The position numbers were made by a program, and so were the translations under genes. Shown piece after piece: positions 37,417 through 44,641 of a stretch of DNA of 64,000 nt; position 1 is the first letter of the stretch; every line of letters starts with the position of its first letter. The stretch spans positions 2,567,501 through 2,631,500 of the forward strand of contig NZ_CP039650.1 in NCBI RefSeq assembly GCF_004923315.1, given 5' to 3'. This stretch comes from Azospirillum sp. TSA2s (lineage in GTDB: Bacteria > Pseudomonadota > Alphaproteobacteria > Azospirillales > Azospirillaceae). Below the pieces are notes generated by a model. The model saw nothing but the letters and a program-made list of their open reading frames with translations. It searched no databases and was not told the DNA's origin.

Positions 37417-38538
37417 TCACACGTCCACCACCCGCCTCCGCCGGTCCGATGCCTCGCCGCTGCTGTCGGGCTCGAAGGCGATGCCCTTGACCAGCGCCAC
37501 CACCGGGCGGCCGGGCGCCAGTTCCAGTTCACGCACGGCCGCCCGCGTGATGCGCGCGATCAGGAACGAGCCGCCCACCGCCAGCCGCACGTCCGCCGAC
37601 GACGGGCCGGACTCCGCCACCTCCGCAACGGTTGCGGTCAGCGCGTTGCGCAGGCTGACGCCGCTCGGCTGCTGCAAGGCGATGATGACGTCGCGGGCAT
37701 GGATGTGCAGCCGCACCGCCGCGCCGGGCGGGCGGTCGATCTGCGGCACCGTCAGGTGCCCGCCGTCGAAAGCCAGTACCGACAGCCCATCCTCCGGAAC
37801 ATGGCGCTCGACCGTCAGGTCCAGCACCGCACCGGCATCATGCGCACCGGTCACCGCCGACAGGTCGAGCCGGCCCATCACCGCGCCCACCGGTCCGGCC
37901 GCACGCACCCTGCCCTCCGCGATCAGCACCATCGTGGTGGCGAGCCGCACCACCTCGTCCAGCGCGTGGCTGACCAGGACGATGGGGATGTTCATCTCGT
38001 CGCGCAGCCGCTCGATGTAGGGCATGATCTCCGCCTTGCGGGCGGCGTCGAGCGAGGCCATCGGCTCGTCCATCAGCAGCAGGCGCGGCTGCGCCAGCAG
38101 GGCGCGGCCGAAGGCGACCCGCTGCTTCTCGCCACCGGATAGGCCACGCGGCCGGCGGTCCAGCAGATGGCCCAGCCCCAGCAACTCCACCACCGGCTCG
38201 AAGGCGATGCGCCGCTCCCCGGCAGGCACACGGCGCAGCCCGTACTCCAGGTTGCTGCGTACCGTCATGTGCGGGAACAGCCGCGATTCCTGGAAGACAT
38301 AGCCGATGCGCCGCTTCTCCACCGGCACGTCGATGCGCCGTGCGCTGTCGAAGAACTCGGTGTCGCCGATGCGGATATGCCCGGCGTCGGGCCGCCTCAG
38401 CCCGGCAATCGCATTGATGACCGACGTCTTGCCGGAACCGGAGCGGCCGAACAGCGCCGTCACCCCGCGCTCCTCCGCGGTGAAGGCGATGTCGAGCGTG
38501 AAGGCGCCCAGGGTCTGGCGGATGTGCAGGTCCAGCAT
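37417..38538 (-). CDS. modC: Molybdate ABC transporter ATPase
   Basis: A 373-residue ABC ATPase with an extra C-terminal regulatory domain. Walker A is GRSGSGKTS, the signature is LSGGEKQRVAFGRAL, and Walker B is LLLMDEPMASLD. Residues ~300-365 form a TOBE/MOP domain (SLRNALTATVAEVAESGPSS, then ARITRAAVRELELAPG) that binds oxyanions and can lock the transporter. Length and domain order are typical for ModC. Only two bases separate it from modB. Confidence 0.95.
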   Translation of the reverse strand: MLDLHIRQTLGAFTLDIAFTAEERGVTALFGRSGSGKTSVINAIAGLRRPDAGHIRIGDTEFFDSARRIDVPVEKRRIGYVFQESRLFPHMTVRSNLEYGLRRVPAGERRIAFEPVVELLGLGHLLDRRPRGLSGGEKQRVAFGRALLAQPRLLLMDEPMASLDAARKAEIMPYIERLRDEMNIPIVLVSHALDEVVRLATTMVLIAEGRVRAAGPVGAVMGRLDLSAVTGAHDAGAVLDLTVERHVPEDGLSVLAFDGGHLTVPQIDRPPGAAVRLHIHARDVIIALQQPSGVSLRNALTATVAEVAESGPSSADVRLAVGGSFLIARITRAAVRELELAPGRPVVALVKGIAFEPDSSGEASDRRRRVVDV

Positions 38539-38540
38539 GG

Positions 38541-39236
38541 TCAGACCTGCCCGATCAGGCGGCGAACCCGGTTCGCCAGAAACTCCGACAGCATCAGCGC
38601 CAGCAACGCCACGCCGAAGGAGATCGTCGCCAGCCGCGCCGCAACCGCGTCGCCGCCCGGTTCCTGCGTCGCGGCGTAGATCGCCAGCGGCAGCGTCTGC
38701 GTCTTGCCGGGGATGTTGGAGACGAAGGTGATGACCGCGCCGAACTCGCCCATCGCCGCGGCGAAGGCGACGATGGCGCCGGACAGCAGGCCCGGCGCCA
38801 TCAGCGGCAGCAGGATGGTGAAGAAGCGATCGACCGGCCCGGCGCCCAGCGTGCGCGCCGCCGCCTCCAGCCCGCCGTCGATGGCCTCCACCGACAGGCG
38901 GATCGCCCGCACCATCAGCGGAAAGGAGGTCACCGCCACCGCCAGCGACGCGCCCTCCGCCGTGAAGATCAGCTTGATGCCGAAGGTCTGGTAGAGCCAG
39001 CCGCCGACCACTCCCTTGGTCCCCATCGTCACCAGCAGGATATAGCCGGTGACCACGGGCGGCAGGACCAGCGGCAGATGCACCAGCCCATCGACCAGCG
39101 TCTTGCCCGGAAAGGAATAACGGCCGAGCACCCAGGCGGCGAGCACGGCCACCGGCAATCCCAACGCGATGGCGACACCCGCGACACGCAGGCTCAGCAG
39201 CAACGCGGTGGTTTCCATCGGCGTCAGGAGTTCCAT
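38541..39236 (-). CDS. modB: Molybdate ABC transporter permease
   Basis: A 231-residue inner-membrane permease with about five or six hydrophobic segments. The coupling loop is EAAARTLGAGPVDRFFTILL followed by PLMAPGLLSGA, the standard EAA motif. VHLPLVLPPVVTGYILL is characteristic of ModB. It forms a channel with ModC and ModA. It starts 11 bases downstream of modA. Confidence 0.95.
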   Translation of the reverse strand: MELLTPMETTALLLSLRVAGVAIALGLPVAVLAAWVLGRYSFPGKTLVDGLVHLPLVLPPVVTGYILLVTMGTKGVVGGWLYQTFGIKLIFTAEGASLAVAVTSFPLMVRAIRLSVEAIDGGLEAAARTLGAGPVDRFFTILLPLMAPGLLSGAIVAFAAAMGEFGAVITFVSNIPGKTQTLPLAIYAATQEPGGDAVAARLATISFGVALLALMLSEFLANRVRRLIGQV

Positions 39237-39246
39237 GCGGCAGAGC

Positions 39247-40056
39247 TTACGGCGCCTTGGGTGCCGGAACGAAGCCGAATTCCTTCCACACCGCCATGCC
39301 GTCCGGCGATTTCATGTAGTCGAGGAAGGCCACCGCCGCCGGACTCTGCGACGATGCCGCCAGGGCCGCCGGATAGGTGATGGCCGGATAGCTGTCGGGC
39401 GGGAAGGCCGCGGCGACCTCCACCCCCGGATCGATGGCGGCGTCGGTGCGATAGACGATGCCCAGCGGCACCTCGCCCCGGCTGACCAGCACCAGTGCGG
39501 CGCGCACGCTGTCGGCCCGCGCCAGCTTCGGTTCGACCGCCGTCCATTGCCCCAGCGTCTCCAGCGCCGCCTTGGCGTACTTCCCGACCGGAACGTTCGA
39601 CGGGTCACCGGTGGCGAGCCGCCCGTCGCCCAACTGGTCCGCCAGCTTGCCGCCCTTGGAGAGGTCGGGCTTCAGGGGCGAGCCTTTCGGCACCACCGCC
39701 ACCAGTTCGTTGCCCAGCAAGTTCACCCGGCTGTCGGTCTTGATGAGATCGCGCTTCTGCAGATAGTCCATCCAGTCGAGATCGGCCGAGATGAAGATGT
39801 CGGCCGGGGCGCCATTCTCGATCTGCTTGGCCAGCGCCGACGATGCGGCGAAGGACGATGTCACGCTATTGCCGGTCTTCGCCTTGAACTGCGCCGCCAG
39901 CTTTTCGACCGCATTCTTGGTCGAGGCCGCCGCCAGAACCAGCACATCCTGCGCCACCGCCGCCGGGGCGGCGACCGTCAGTCCGATGCCCAGCACGACG
40001 GCCGAAACCGCCGCCGCGAATCCGCGGCGCCCGAACGTCCCATTCATTCCGACCAT
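39247..40056 (-). CDS. modA: Molybdate-binding periplasmic protein
   Basis: A 269-residue binding protein. A signal peptide covers ~1-35 (AAAVSAVVLGIGLTVAAPAA, then VAQD). The mature start VLVLAAASTKNAVEKLAAQF and the SSFAASSALAKQIENGAPAD motif with the two serines that bind the oxyanion are diagnostic of ModA. GGAGG lies ahead of the ATG at 40056; an in-frame GTG two codons upstream is less likely. First gene of modABC; supplies molybdenum to the cofactor genes at 55.8-59 kb and the hydroxylase at 44.6 kb. Confidence 0.95.
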   Translation of the reverse strand: MVGMNGTFGRRGFAAAVSAVVLGIGLTVAAPAAVAQDVLVLAAASTKNAVEKLAAQFKAKTGNSVTSSFAASSALAKQIENGAPADIFISADLDWMDYLQKRDLIKTDSRVNLLGNELVAVVPKGSPLKPDLSKGGKLADQLGDGRLATGDPSNVPVGKYAKAALETLGQWTAVEPKLARADSVRAALVLVSRGEVPLGIVYRTDAAIDPGVEVAAAFPPDSYPAITYPAALAASSQSPAAVAFLDYMKSPDGMAVWKEFGFVPAPKAP

Positions 40057-40274
40057 CGCCACCTCCTGCCGAATTCATCGCTTCTCTTATATTCCAACGG
40101 ATACAGCGCTTCGCGGTTGCGGTAAAGCGTAAATGGTGCAATCCGCACTATGGAGGCATGGCGGCCATCCACATCATGTCATGACTTGCGTTGCGGCCCC
40201 GTGATAGGAAGTGCGGCTGATCGGACCAGTTCCATAACCGCTTCCCGCTCCCCCTCCCGCACCAGGAAAGCCCC

Positions 40275-40928
40275 ATGCGCGCCGTGAAGATTTCCCCCTC
40301 GATTCTCTCCGCCGATTTCGCCCGGCTGGGCGAGGAGGTCCGCGCGGTCGACGCCGCCGGCGCCGACTACATCCACATCGACGTGATGGACGGCCATTTC
40401 GTGCCGAACCTCACCATCGGGCCGGGCGTGGTGAAGGCGCTGCGTCCGCACTCCGCCAAGGTCTTCGACGTCCACCTGATGATCTCGCCGGTGGATCTGT
40501 TCATTCCGGACTTCGCCAAGGCCGGCGCCGACATCATCACCGTCCATCCGGAGGCCGGCCCGCACCTGCACCGCACCATCCAGCTGATCAAGTCGCTGGG
40601 CAACAAGGCCGGCGTCTCGCTGAACCCGGCCACCCCGGTGGACGCCATCCAGCATGTGCTGGAGGACATCGACCTCGTGCTGGTGATGACGGTGAACCCC
40701 GGCTTCGGCGGCCAGAGCTTCATCAAGAGCCAGCTTCCGAAGATCCGCGACCTGCGTGCCCGCATCGACGCGCTCGGCAAGCAGATCGACCTGGAGGTGG
40801 ACGGCGGCATCAACCCGGAGACCGCCCGTCTGGCGATCGAGGCCGGCGCCGACGTGCTGGTGGCCGGTACCGCCACCTTCACCGGCGGTCCGGACCAGTA
40901 TGCTGCCAACATCCGCGCGCTGCGCTGA
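40275..40928 (+). CDS. rpe: Ribulose-phosphate 3-epimerase
   Basis: A 217-residue TIM-barrel enzyme interconverting ribulose 5-phosphate and xylulose 5-phosphate. It starts with the conserved ISPSILSADFARLGEEV; the metal-binding HIDVMDGHFVPNLTIGP and the VMTVNPGFGGQSFI phosphate loop, then EVDGGINPETA, are complete. AGGAAAG precedes the ATG at 40275. It is followed by a terminator with a duplicated arm. It serves the pentose phosphate pathway, and the Calvin cycle if present. Confidence 0.97.
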   Translation: MRAVKISPSILSADFARLGEEVRAVDAAGADYIHIDVMDGHFVPNLTIGPGVVKALRPHSAKVFDVHLMISPVDLFIPDFAKAGADIITVHPEAGPHLHRTIQLIKSLGNKAGVSLNPATPVDAIQHVLEDIDLVLVMTVNPGFGGQSFIKSQLPKIRDLRARIDALGKQIDLEVDGGINPETARLAIEAGADVLVAGTATFTGGPDQYAANIRALR

Positions 40929-40953
40929 ACGAACAGTTCGAATAAACGCCAAC

Positions 40954-41024
40954 GGCCCCGCAATGCTCCCCCGGATGGGAGGGCCCCGCAATGCTCCCCC
41001 GGATGGGAGGAGCGTTGCGGGGCC
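40954..41024. terminator. rpe terminator with 28-base tandem duplication of its left arm
   Basis: Two identical 28-base copies (40954-40981 and 40982-41009) beginning GGCCCCGCAATGCTCC are followed by GGAGCGTTGCGGGGCC (41009-41024), which can pair with either copy over 16 bases with one G-T pair. This makes a strong hairpin between the convergent rpe and the gene ending at 41071, with two alternative partners. There is no clear T tract. Confidence 0.75.
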
Positions 41025-41070
41025 GCTTCGATTCAGGCCGGAATGGTCACCAACCCGGCCGCAGCTCTCG

Positions 41071-41511
41071 TCAGCGGGTCGGCGGCGTATAGGGCGCACC
41101 GCCAGTCATGCCGCGCGTGCTCATGTTGCCTTCCGTCTGCGATCCGGTCCCGGAATAGCTCGGAGCGGCATAGCTGGGAGCGGTATAGCTCGAACCGGAG
41201 TTGCTGTAGCCGTAGGTCCCGGCGCTCGACCCGGAATAGGTGACGGGCGGGGTCATGCTCTCCGCCCGCTGCCGTTCGGCCAGCTGGCGTTCGCCGATGC
41301 TCTCGCCCAGCACGACGACCTTGCCGCCCTGCGCGGTGTCGGTCAACGGCAGGCCGCGGGCCGGCGCGCTCAGCGGCGGCACGCCGGTCGTCGAGCCCAT
41401 CGTGTAGCTGGAGCCGGCCTGCGGCGTCGTCGCGGAACCGGCCACCTGGGCCATCGCGCCGGTCGACAGCAGAACGGCACCCACAGCGGTGAAAATGAAG
41501 GTCTTGTTCAT
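41071..41511 (-). CDS. Small exported protein with Ser/Tyr-rich repeats, hypothetical
   Basis: A 146-residue protein with a signal peptide (~1-22, KTFIFTAVGAVLLSTGAMAQ). The mature region includes a short folded-looking part (GKVVVLGESIGERQLAERQR) and a Ser/Tyr/Pro-rich part with irregular repeats of the type S-Y-x-A-P (SYTAPSYAAPSYSG). AGGAGATGCG precedes the ATG at 41511. The function is unknown; an envelope or matrix-associated role is plausible from composition alone. Confidence 0.65.
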   Translation of the reverse strand: MNKTFIFTAVGAVLLSTGAMAQVAGSATTPQAGSSYTMGSTTGVPPLSAPARGLPLTDTAQGGKVVVLGESIGERQLAERQRAESMTPPVTYSGSSAGTYGYSNSGSSYTAPSYAAPSYSGTGSQTEGNMSTRGMTGGAPYTPPTR

Positions 41512-41725
41512 AACGCATCTCCTAAACAGTCGTCCGTGGCGGCACCGCAGTGCAGCGTCGGAAACGTGATGCGGAGAACATGGCCGGCACCGGAAAGGTT
41601 CCCGGTCGTGTTTCGGATACCCAAAGGCGAGGCACCCTAAAAGATCACGCATCGGCGAGAACCAAATGCGTCTCTGCCCGTTATTGGGCATGGGAAGACG
41701 GTCCCGCAACGGAAGGGAAATCACC

Positions 41726-41983
41726 ATGGGCATTCTCTGGACGATCATCATCGGCTTTATCGCCGGCATCGTCGCCAAGTTCCTGATGCCGGGTCGCGAT
41801 CCGGGCGGCTTCATCATCACCACCCTGCTGGGCATCGCCGGCGCTTTCGTCGCGACGTATCTGGGTGCCGCCGTCGGCTGGTACCGGCCGGGCGAGGGAG
41901 CGGGCTTCATCGGCGCGATCGTCGGCGCGATCATCATCCTGGCCATCTACCGCATGATCGCCGGCCGCCGGACGACGGTCTAA
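41726..41983 (+). CDS. GlsB/YeaQ/YmgE (transglycosylase-associated) family membrane protein
   Basis: An 85-residue protein with three membrane segments: LWTIIIGFIAGIVAKFLMPG, then GGFIITTLLGIAGAFVATYL, then IGAIVGAIIILAIYRM. The GxIAG-x-x-AK-x-x-MPG-D-PGG motif is the signature of this stress-associated family. GGAAGGG precedes the ATG at 41726. The function is poorly understood. It is followed by a strong terminator. Confidence 0.9.
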   Translation: MGILWTIIIGFIAGIVAKFLMPGRDPGGFIITTLLGIAGAFVATYLGAAVGWYRPGEGAGFIGAIVGAIIILAIYRMIAGRRTTV

Positions 41984-42047
41984 GCGACGGCAGCGGAACA
42001 CGCCGGCTTGCCTGAAAGCCGGACAAGACATAGCCAGACAAGATAAG

Positions 42048-42078
42048 GGGACCACCGGACGGCCGGCGGTCCCTTTTT
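42048..42078 (+). terminator. Rho-independent terminator
   Basis: GGGACCACCGG (42048-42058) pairs with CCGGCGGTCCC (42063-42073) with one mismatch and a four-base loop, followed by TTTTT. It lies 65 bases after the GlsB-family gene. Confidence 0.85.
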
Positions 42079-42092
42079 CATTCCGGAACGGA

Positions 42093-42893
42093 TCAAACCA
42101 GCGCCACCGGCTGCGGCATGAAGATGGCGCGGGAGATGGCGGCCTGGATGCCGGCATTGGTGAAGGGCTTGCGGACGATCTGCCCCAGATGGCGGGCATC
42201 GCCGGCTTCGATGTCGTCGTCGAAGGCGGTGACGAAGATGGCGCGCAGTTCACGCACGCGCTTCAGCCGCCGCGCGATCTCGATCCCACTGCCGCCATCG
42301 GCCAGCCGGACGTCCAGCAGGGCCAGCGTCGGTCTTTCCGCCTTCATCAGGGCGAGCGCCTCGGGCTCGTTGCCGGCGGTCCCGCAAACGACATGCCCCA
42401 TCTCGGCGACCAGCGCCCCCAGTTCCATCGCCAGGATGGCGTTGTCCTCCACCACCATCACCCGCTGGATCATGGCGCCGCGCACCCACGCACGGGCGGT
42501 CTTCAACCTCTCGATCGCCTCACCCGGCCGCAGTTGCAGCACCTTCGCCGCTTGCGGCAGGCTCAGCCCTTCCAGCGCGGTCAGCAGATACAGACGGCGG
42601 TCGACCTCAGAAAGTTCGGTAAGGGCGCGTTCGATGGGGTGGGGCGAGGGAAGCGGCCGGCCCGGCGGGCCGAAATCCTCCGACCGGTCGAACAGCAGGT
42701 TCAGCAGCGCGTACATCGGCAGCAACGCCCCGTCGCCGCCACGATCCAGACCGAAGCGCGAGGGCGCCATCATCGCCGCCTCGACACAGCGGGTCACAAG
42801 CGCGTCGCCACGGTCGGTCGTGCCGGTCAGCGCCCGCGCATAGCGGCGCAGCACCGGAACCACCTCGAACAATTCGCATTCGTAAACGAGCAT
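42093..42893 (-). CDS. PhyR-like anti-anti-sigma response regulator
   Basis: A 266-residue protein with a sigma-factor-like N-terminal domain (~1-138; RRYARALTGTTDRGDALVTR resembles region 2 and LEGLSLPQAAKVLQ resembles region 4) and a C-terminal receiver (~142-260, phospho-acceptor Asp194 in LALLDVRLADG). This order is unique to PhyR, which after phosphorylation binds the anti-sigma factor NepR and frees EcfG in the general stress response of alphaproteobacteria. No nepR or ecfG is next to it, so it may be a paralogue. The ATG at 42893 follows GGAG. Confidence 0.88.
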   Translation of the reverse strand: MLVYECELFEVVPVLRRYARALTGTTDRGDALVTRCVEAAMMAPSRFGLDRGGDGALLPMYALLNLLFDRSEDFGPPGRPLPSPHPIERALTELSEVDRRLYLLTALEGLSLPQAAKVLQLRPGEAIERLKTARAWVRGAMIQRVMVVEDNAILAMELGALVAEMGHVVCGTAGNEPEALALMKAERPTLALLDVRLADGGSGIEIARRLKRVRELRAIFVTAFDDDIEAGDARHLGQIVRKPFTNAGIQAAISRAIFMPQPVALV

Positions 42894-43150
42894 ACCCGTG
42901 ACTCCGCTCCCCGACGGGAGTTGCCGCTCTGGAACGGCGCGTCTCGAACCGTTCACCGGGGAAACGCGCCGACCCTGCCGAATCGTGTCAGGCCATAAAC
43001 CAGGTTTTGAAATCGTCCTTCGTCGTCGACGAATCCTATCATGGGCAGCGTGGCGGTCGAATGGGAAATGGGGGTGCCGGCCGACAACCGATGATCAAGC
43101 CCCAACGATCAGGGCCGACCGAATCCGATTGGTCAAAGGGCTGGTTCATC

Positions 43151-43702
43151 TCACTTGGCGTTCTCGCGAAGCTGCCGGCTGCGCCATTGCCAGGGCTTTT
43201 CCACCTGCCCGGCCCACAGCCCCATGCGCTTGCTCTGGGCATAGGCCTCGCCCTTCTGATAGGCCGGCGACAGGCTGGCATACTGAAAGGCCCAGCCGCG
43301 TGACACCATCGCCGCCCCCAGATCGACGCCGCGCACACGGCATTCTCCCTTCTTCTCGCCGGTGCGGTCCTGTTCGGTGACGGTGCAGGTCACCTCCTCT
43401 CCCTTCACCATATTGGCGAGCACGGCGGTGGCGACCTTGAAGCAGTCCAGCTCGTGGCCGTACCGGTTCTTGCATTTCTGCCCCGGATCCGGCGCATCGA
43501 TGCCCATCAGCCGGACCGCCGTGCCGTTGATGGTCAGCAGGTCGCCCTCCACCGCCATGGCGGTGCCCTTGATGGTCTGGTCCGGCGTATTGGCGATGGG
43601 GCCGCGCCCCTTGACCGCCTGCCCCTTGGCCGTTTGATTGGTCTGCGCCGCGGCCGGTCCCGCCAGGGCGAGCGACGCCGCCAGCAGCACCGCCCTCAGC
43701 AT
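43151..43702 (-). CDS. Thermonuclease-fold (SNase-like) secreted protein
   Basis: A 183-residue protein with a signal peptide (~1-19, LRAVLLAASLALAGPAAAQ) and an SNase OB-fold domain (~45-160). The RLMGIDAPDPGQKCKNRYG loop fits the SNase active-site region, with VKGEEVTCTVTEQDRTGEKK following; four cysteines could form disulfides. Some catalytic residues of staphylococcal nuclease are not clearly conserved, so activity is uncertain. The start at 43702 just clears the stop of the upstream SRAP gene; an ATG at 43729 would overlap it. Confidence 0.8.
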   Translation of the reverse strand: MLRAVLLAASLALAGPAAAQTNQTAKGQAVKGRGPIANTPDQTIKGTAMAVEGDLLTINGTAVRLMGIDAPDPGQKCKNRYGHELDCFKVATAVLANMVKGEEVTCTVTEQDRTGEKKGECRVRGVDLGAAMVSRGWAFQYASLSPAYQKGEAYAQSKRMGLWAGQVEKPWQWRSRQLRENAK

Positions 43703-43706
43703 CGCG

Positions 43707-44453
43707 TTAGAACAGGCTCGGCTGGTCATCGCCCGGCTTGTCCTTCGCCTTGGCCGGAGCGGGCTCCTGCGGCGGATCCAGGCAGGAGCAGTCGTCGTTC
43801 CGCACGCTGTTCACCTTCGGCCCCACCGGCACCACGTCCAGCCACTCTTCCGGCGCGGAGCGGATCAGCCCCTCCAGCACCGGCAGCGGGGTCGACGGAT
43901 CGAGCCATGCATCCCAGTCGGCGGGGTCGAGCACCACCGGCATGCGGTCGTGCAGGAAGGACAGCGTCGCGTTGGTCGCCGTCGTCACCACCGTCGCGGT
44001 TTCCAGAGGCGGATCGAGCGGCGGCGCGCCCTTCGGCCCGCGCCAGCGCTCCCACAATCCGGCCAGTGCGAACAGGCCGCGGTCGCGGCGGCGGATGACG
44101 TGGCCTTGCTTGCGCGGCTTCACCCCCTCCCCCACGCTGGTCCATTCATAGAATCCGTCCAGCGGGACCAGGCAGCGGCGCTTGCGGAAGGCATCGCGGA
44201 AGGCCGGCTTGTCGGCCACCGATTCGCCGCGCGCGTTGATCATCCGCCCGCCGATGGCGGGATCGTCGGCCCAGGGTGGCACCAGCCCCCAGCGGACCAT
44301 CGCCAGCTGGCGGCCATCCTCCTCGCGACGGATGACGGGGATGTCCTGCGTCGGGGCGATATTCCACCGCGGCATCAGGTTCGGCCGTTCGGGCACGCCG
44401 AACAGGCGCTGGACCTCGCTGACCGGGGTGGTGAGAAGCATGCGTCCACACAT
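43707..44453 (-). CDS. SOS response-associated peptidase / abasic-site protein (SRAP, YedK/HMCES family)
   Basis: A 248-residue SRAP protein that makes a covalent thiazolidine link to abasic sites in single-stranded DNA through Cys2 (start MCGRM). Other conserved elements: RWNIAPTQDIPVI with the active-site Asn, LVPPWA, NARGES, the catalytic Glu in PLDGFYEW, and the late His in FLHDRMPVVL. It protects replication from abasic sites. The ATG at 44453 is fixed by the need for Cys2 directly after Met. The tail is disordered. Downstream SNase-like gene is four bases away. Confidence 0.93.
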   Translation of the reverse strand: MCGRMLLTTPVSEVQRLFGVPERPNLMPRWNIAPTQDIPVIRREEDGRQLAMVRWGLVPPWADDPAIGGRMINARGESVADKPAFRDAFRKRRCLVPLDGFYEWTSVGEGVKPRKQGHVIRRRDRGLFALAGLWERWRGPKGAPPLDPPLETATVVTTATNATLSFLHDRMPVVLDPADWDAWLDPSTPLPVLEGLIRSAPEEWLDVVPVGPKVNSVRNDDCSCLDPPQEPAPAKAKDKPGDDQPSLF

Positions 44454-44641
44454 GCGGTAAAATATGGCTCTTGCCGGTCCATTTCGCCACCCGTTTGCCC
44501 CGGTTCTCGAGGGTTCAGCCGATAATCCTTGCAGCGGACAACCGTCACCCATGTCGCCCGTCGGGGTTTCCCTGACGCTTAAGCCGGCCTATCTTCGCGG
44601 GGCACAACAATCGCATCGAACCGGAAGGCGGGAGTTCACCC

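Noticed and set aside
40954..41024. CRISPR-like direct repeat
   Set aside because: There are only two copies without a spacer, and they form the arm of a terminator hairpin.
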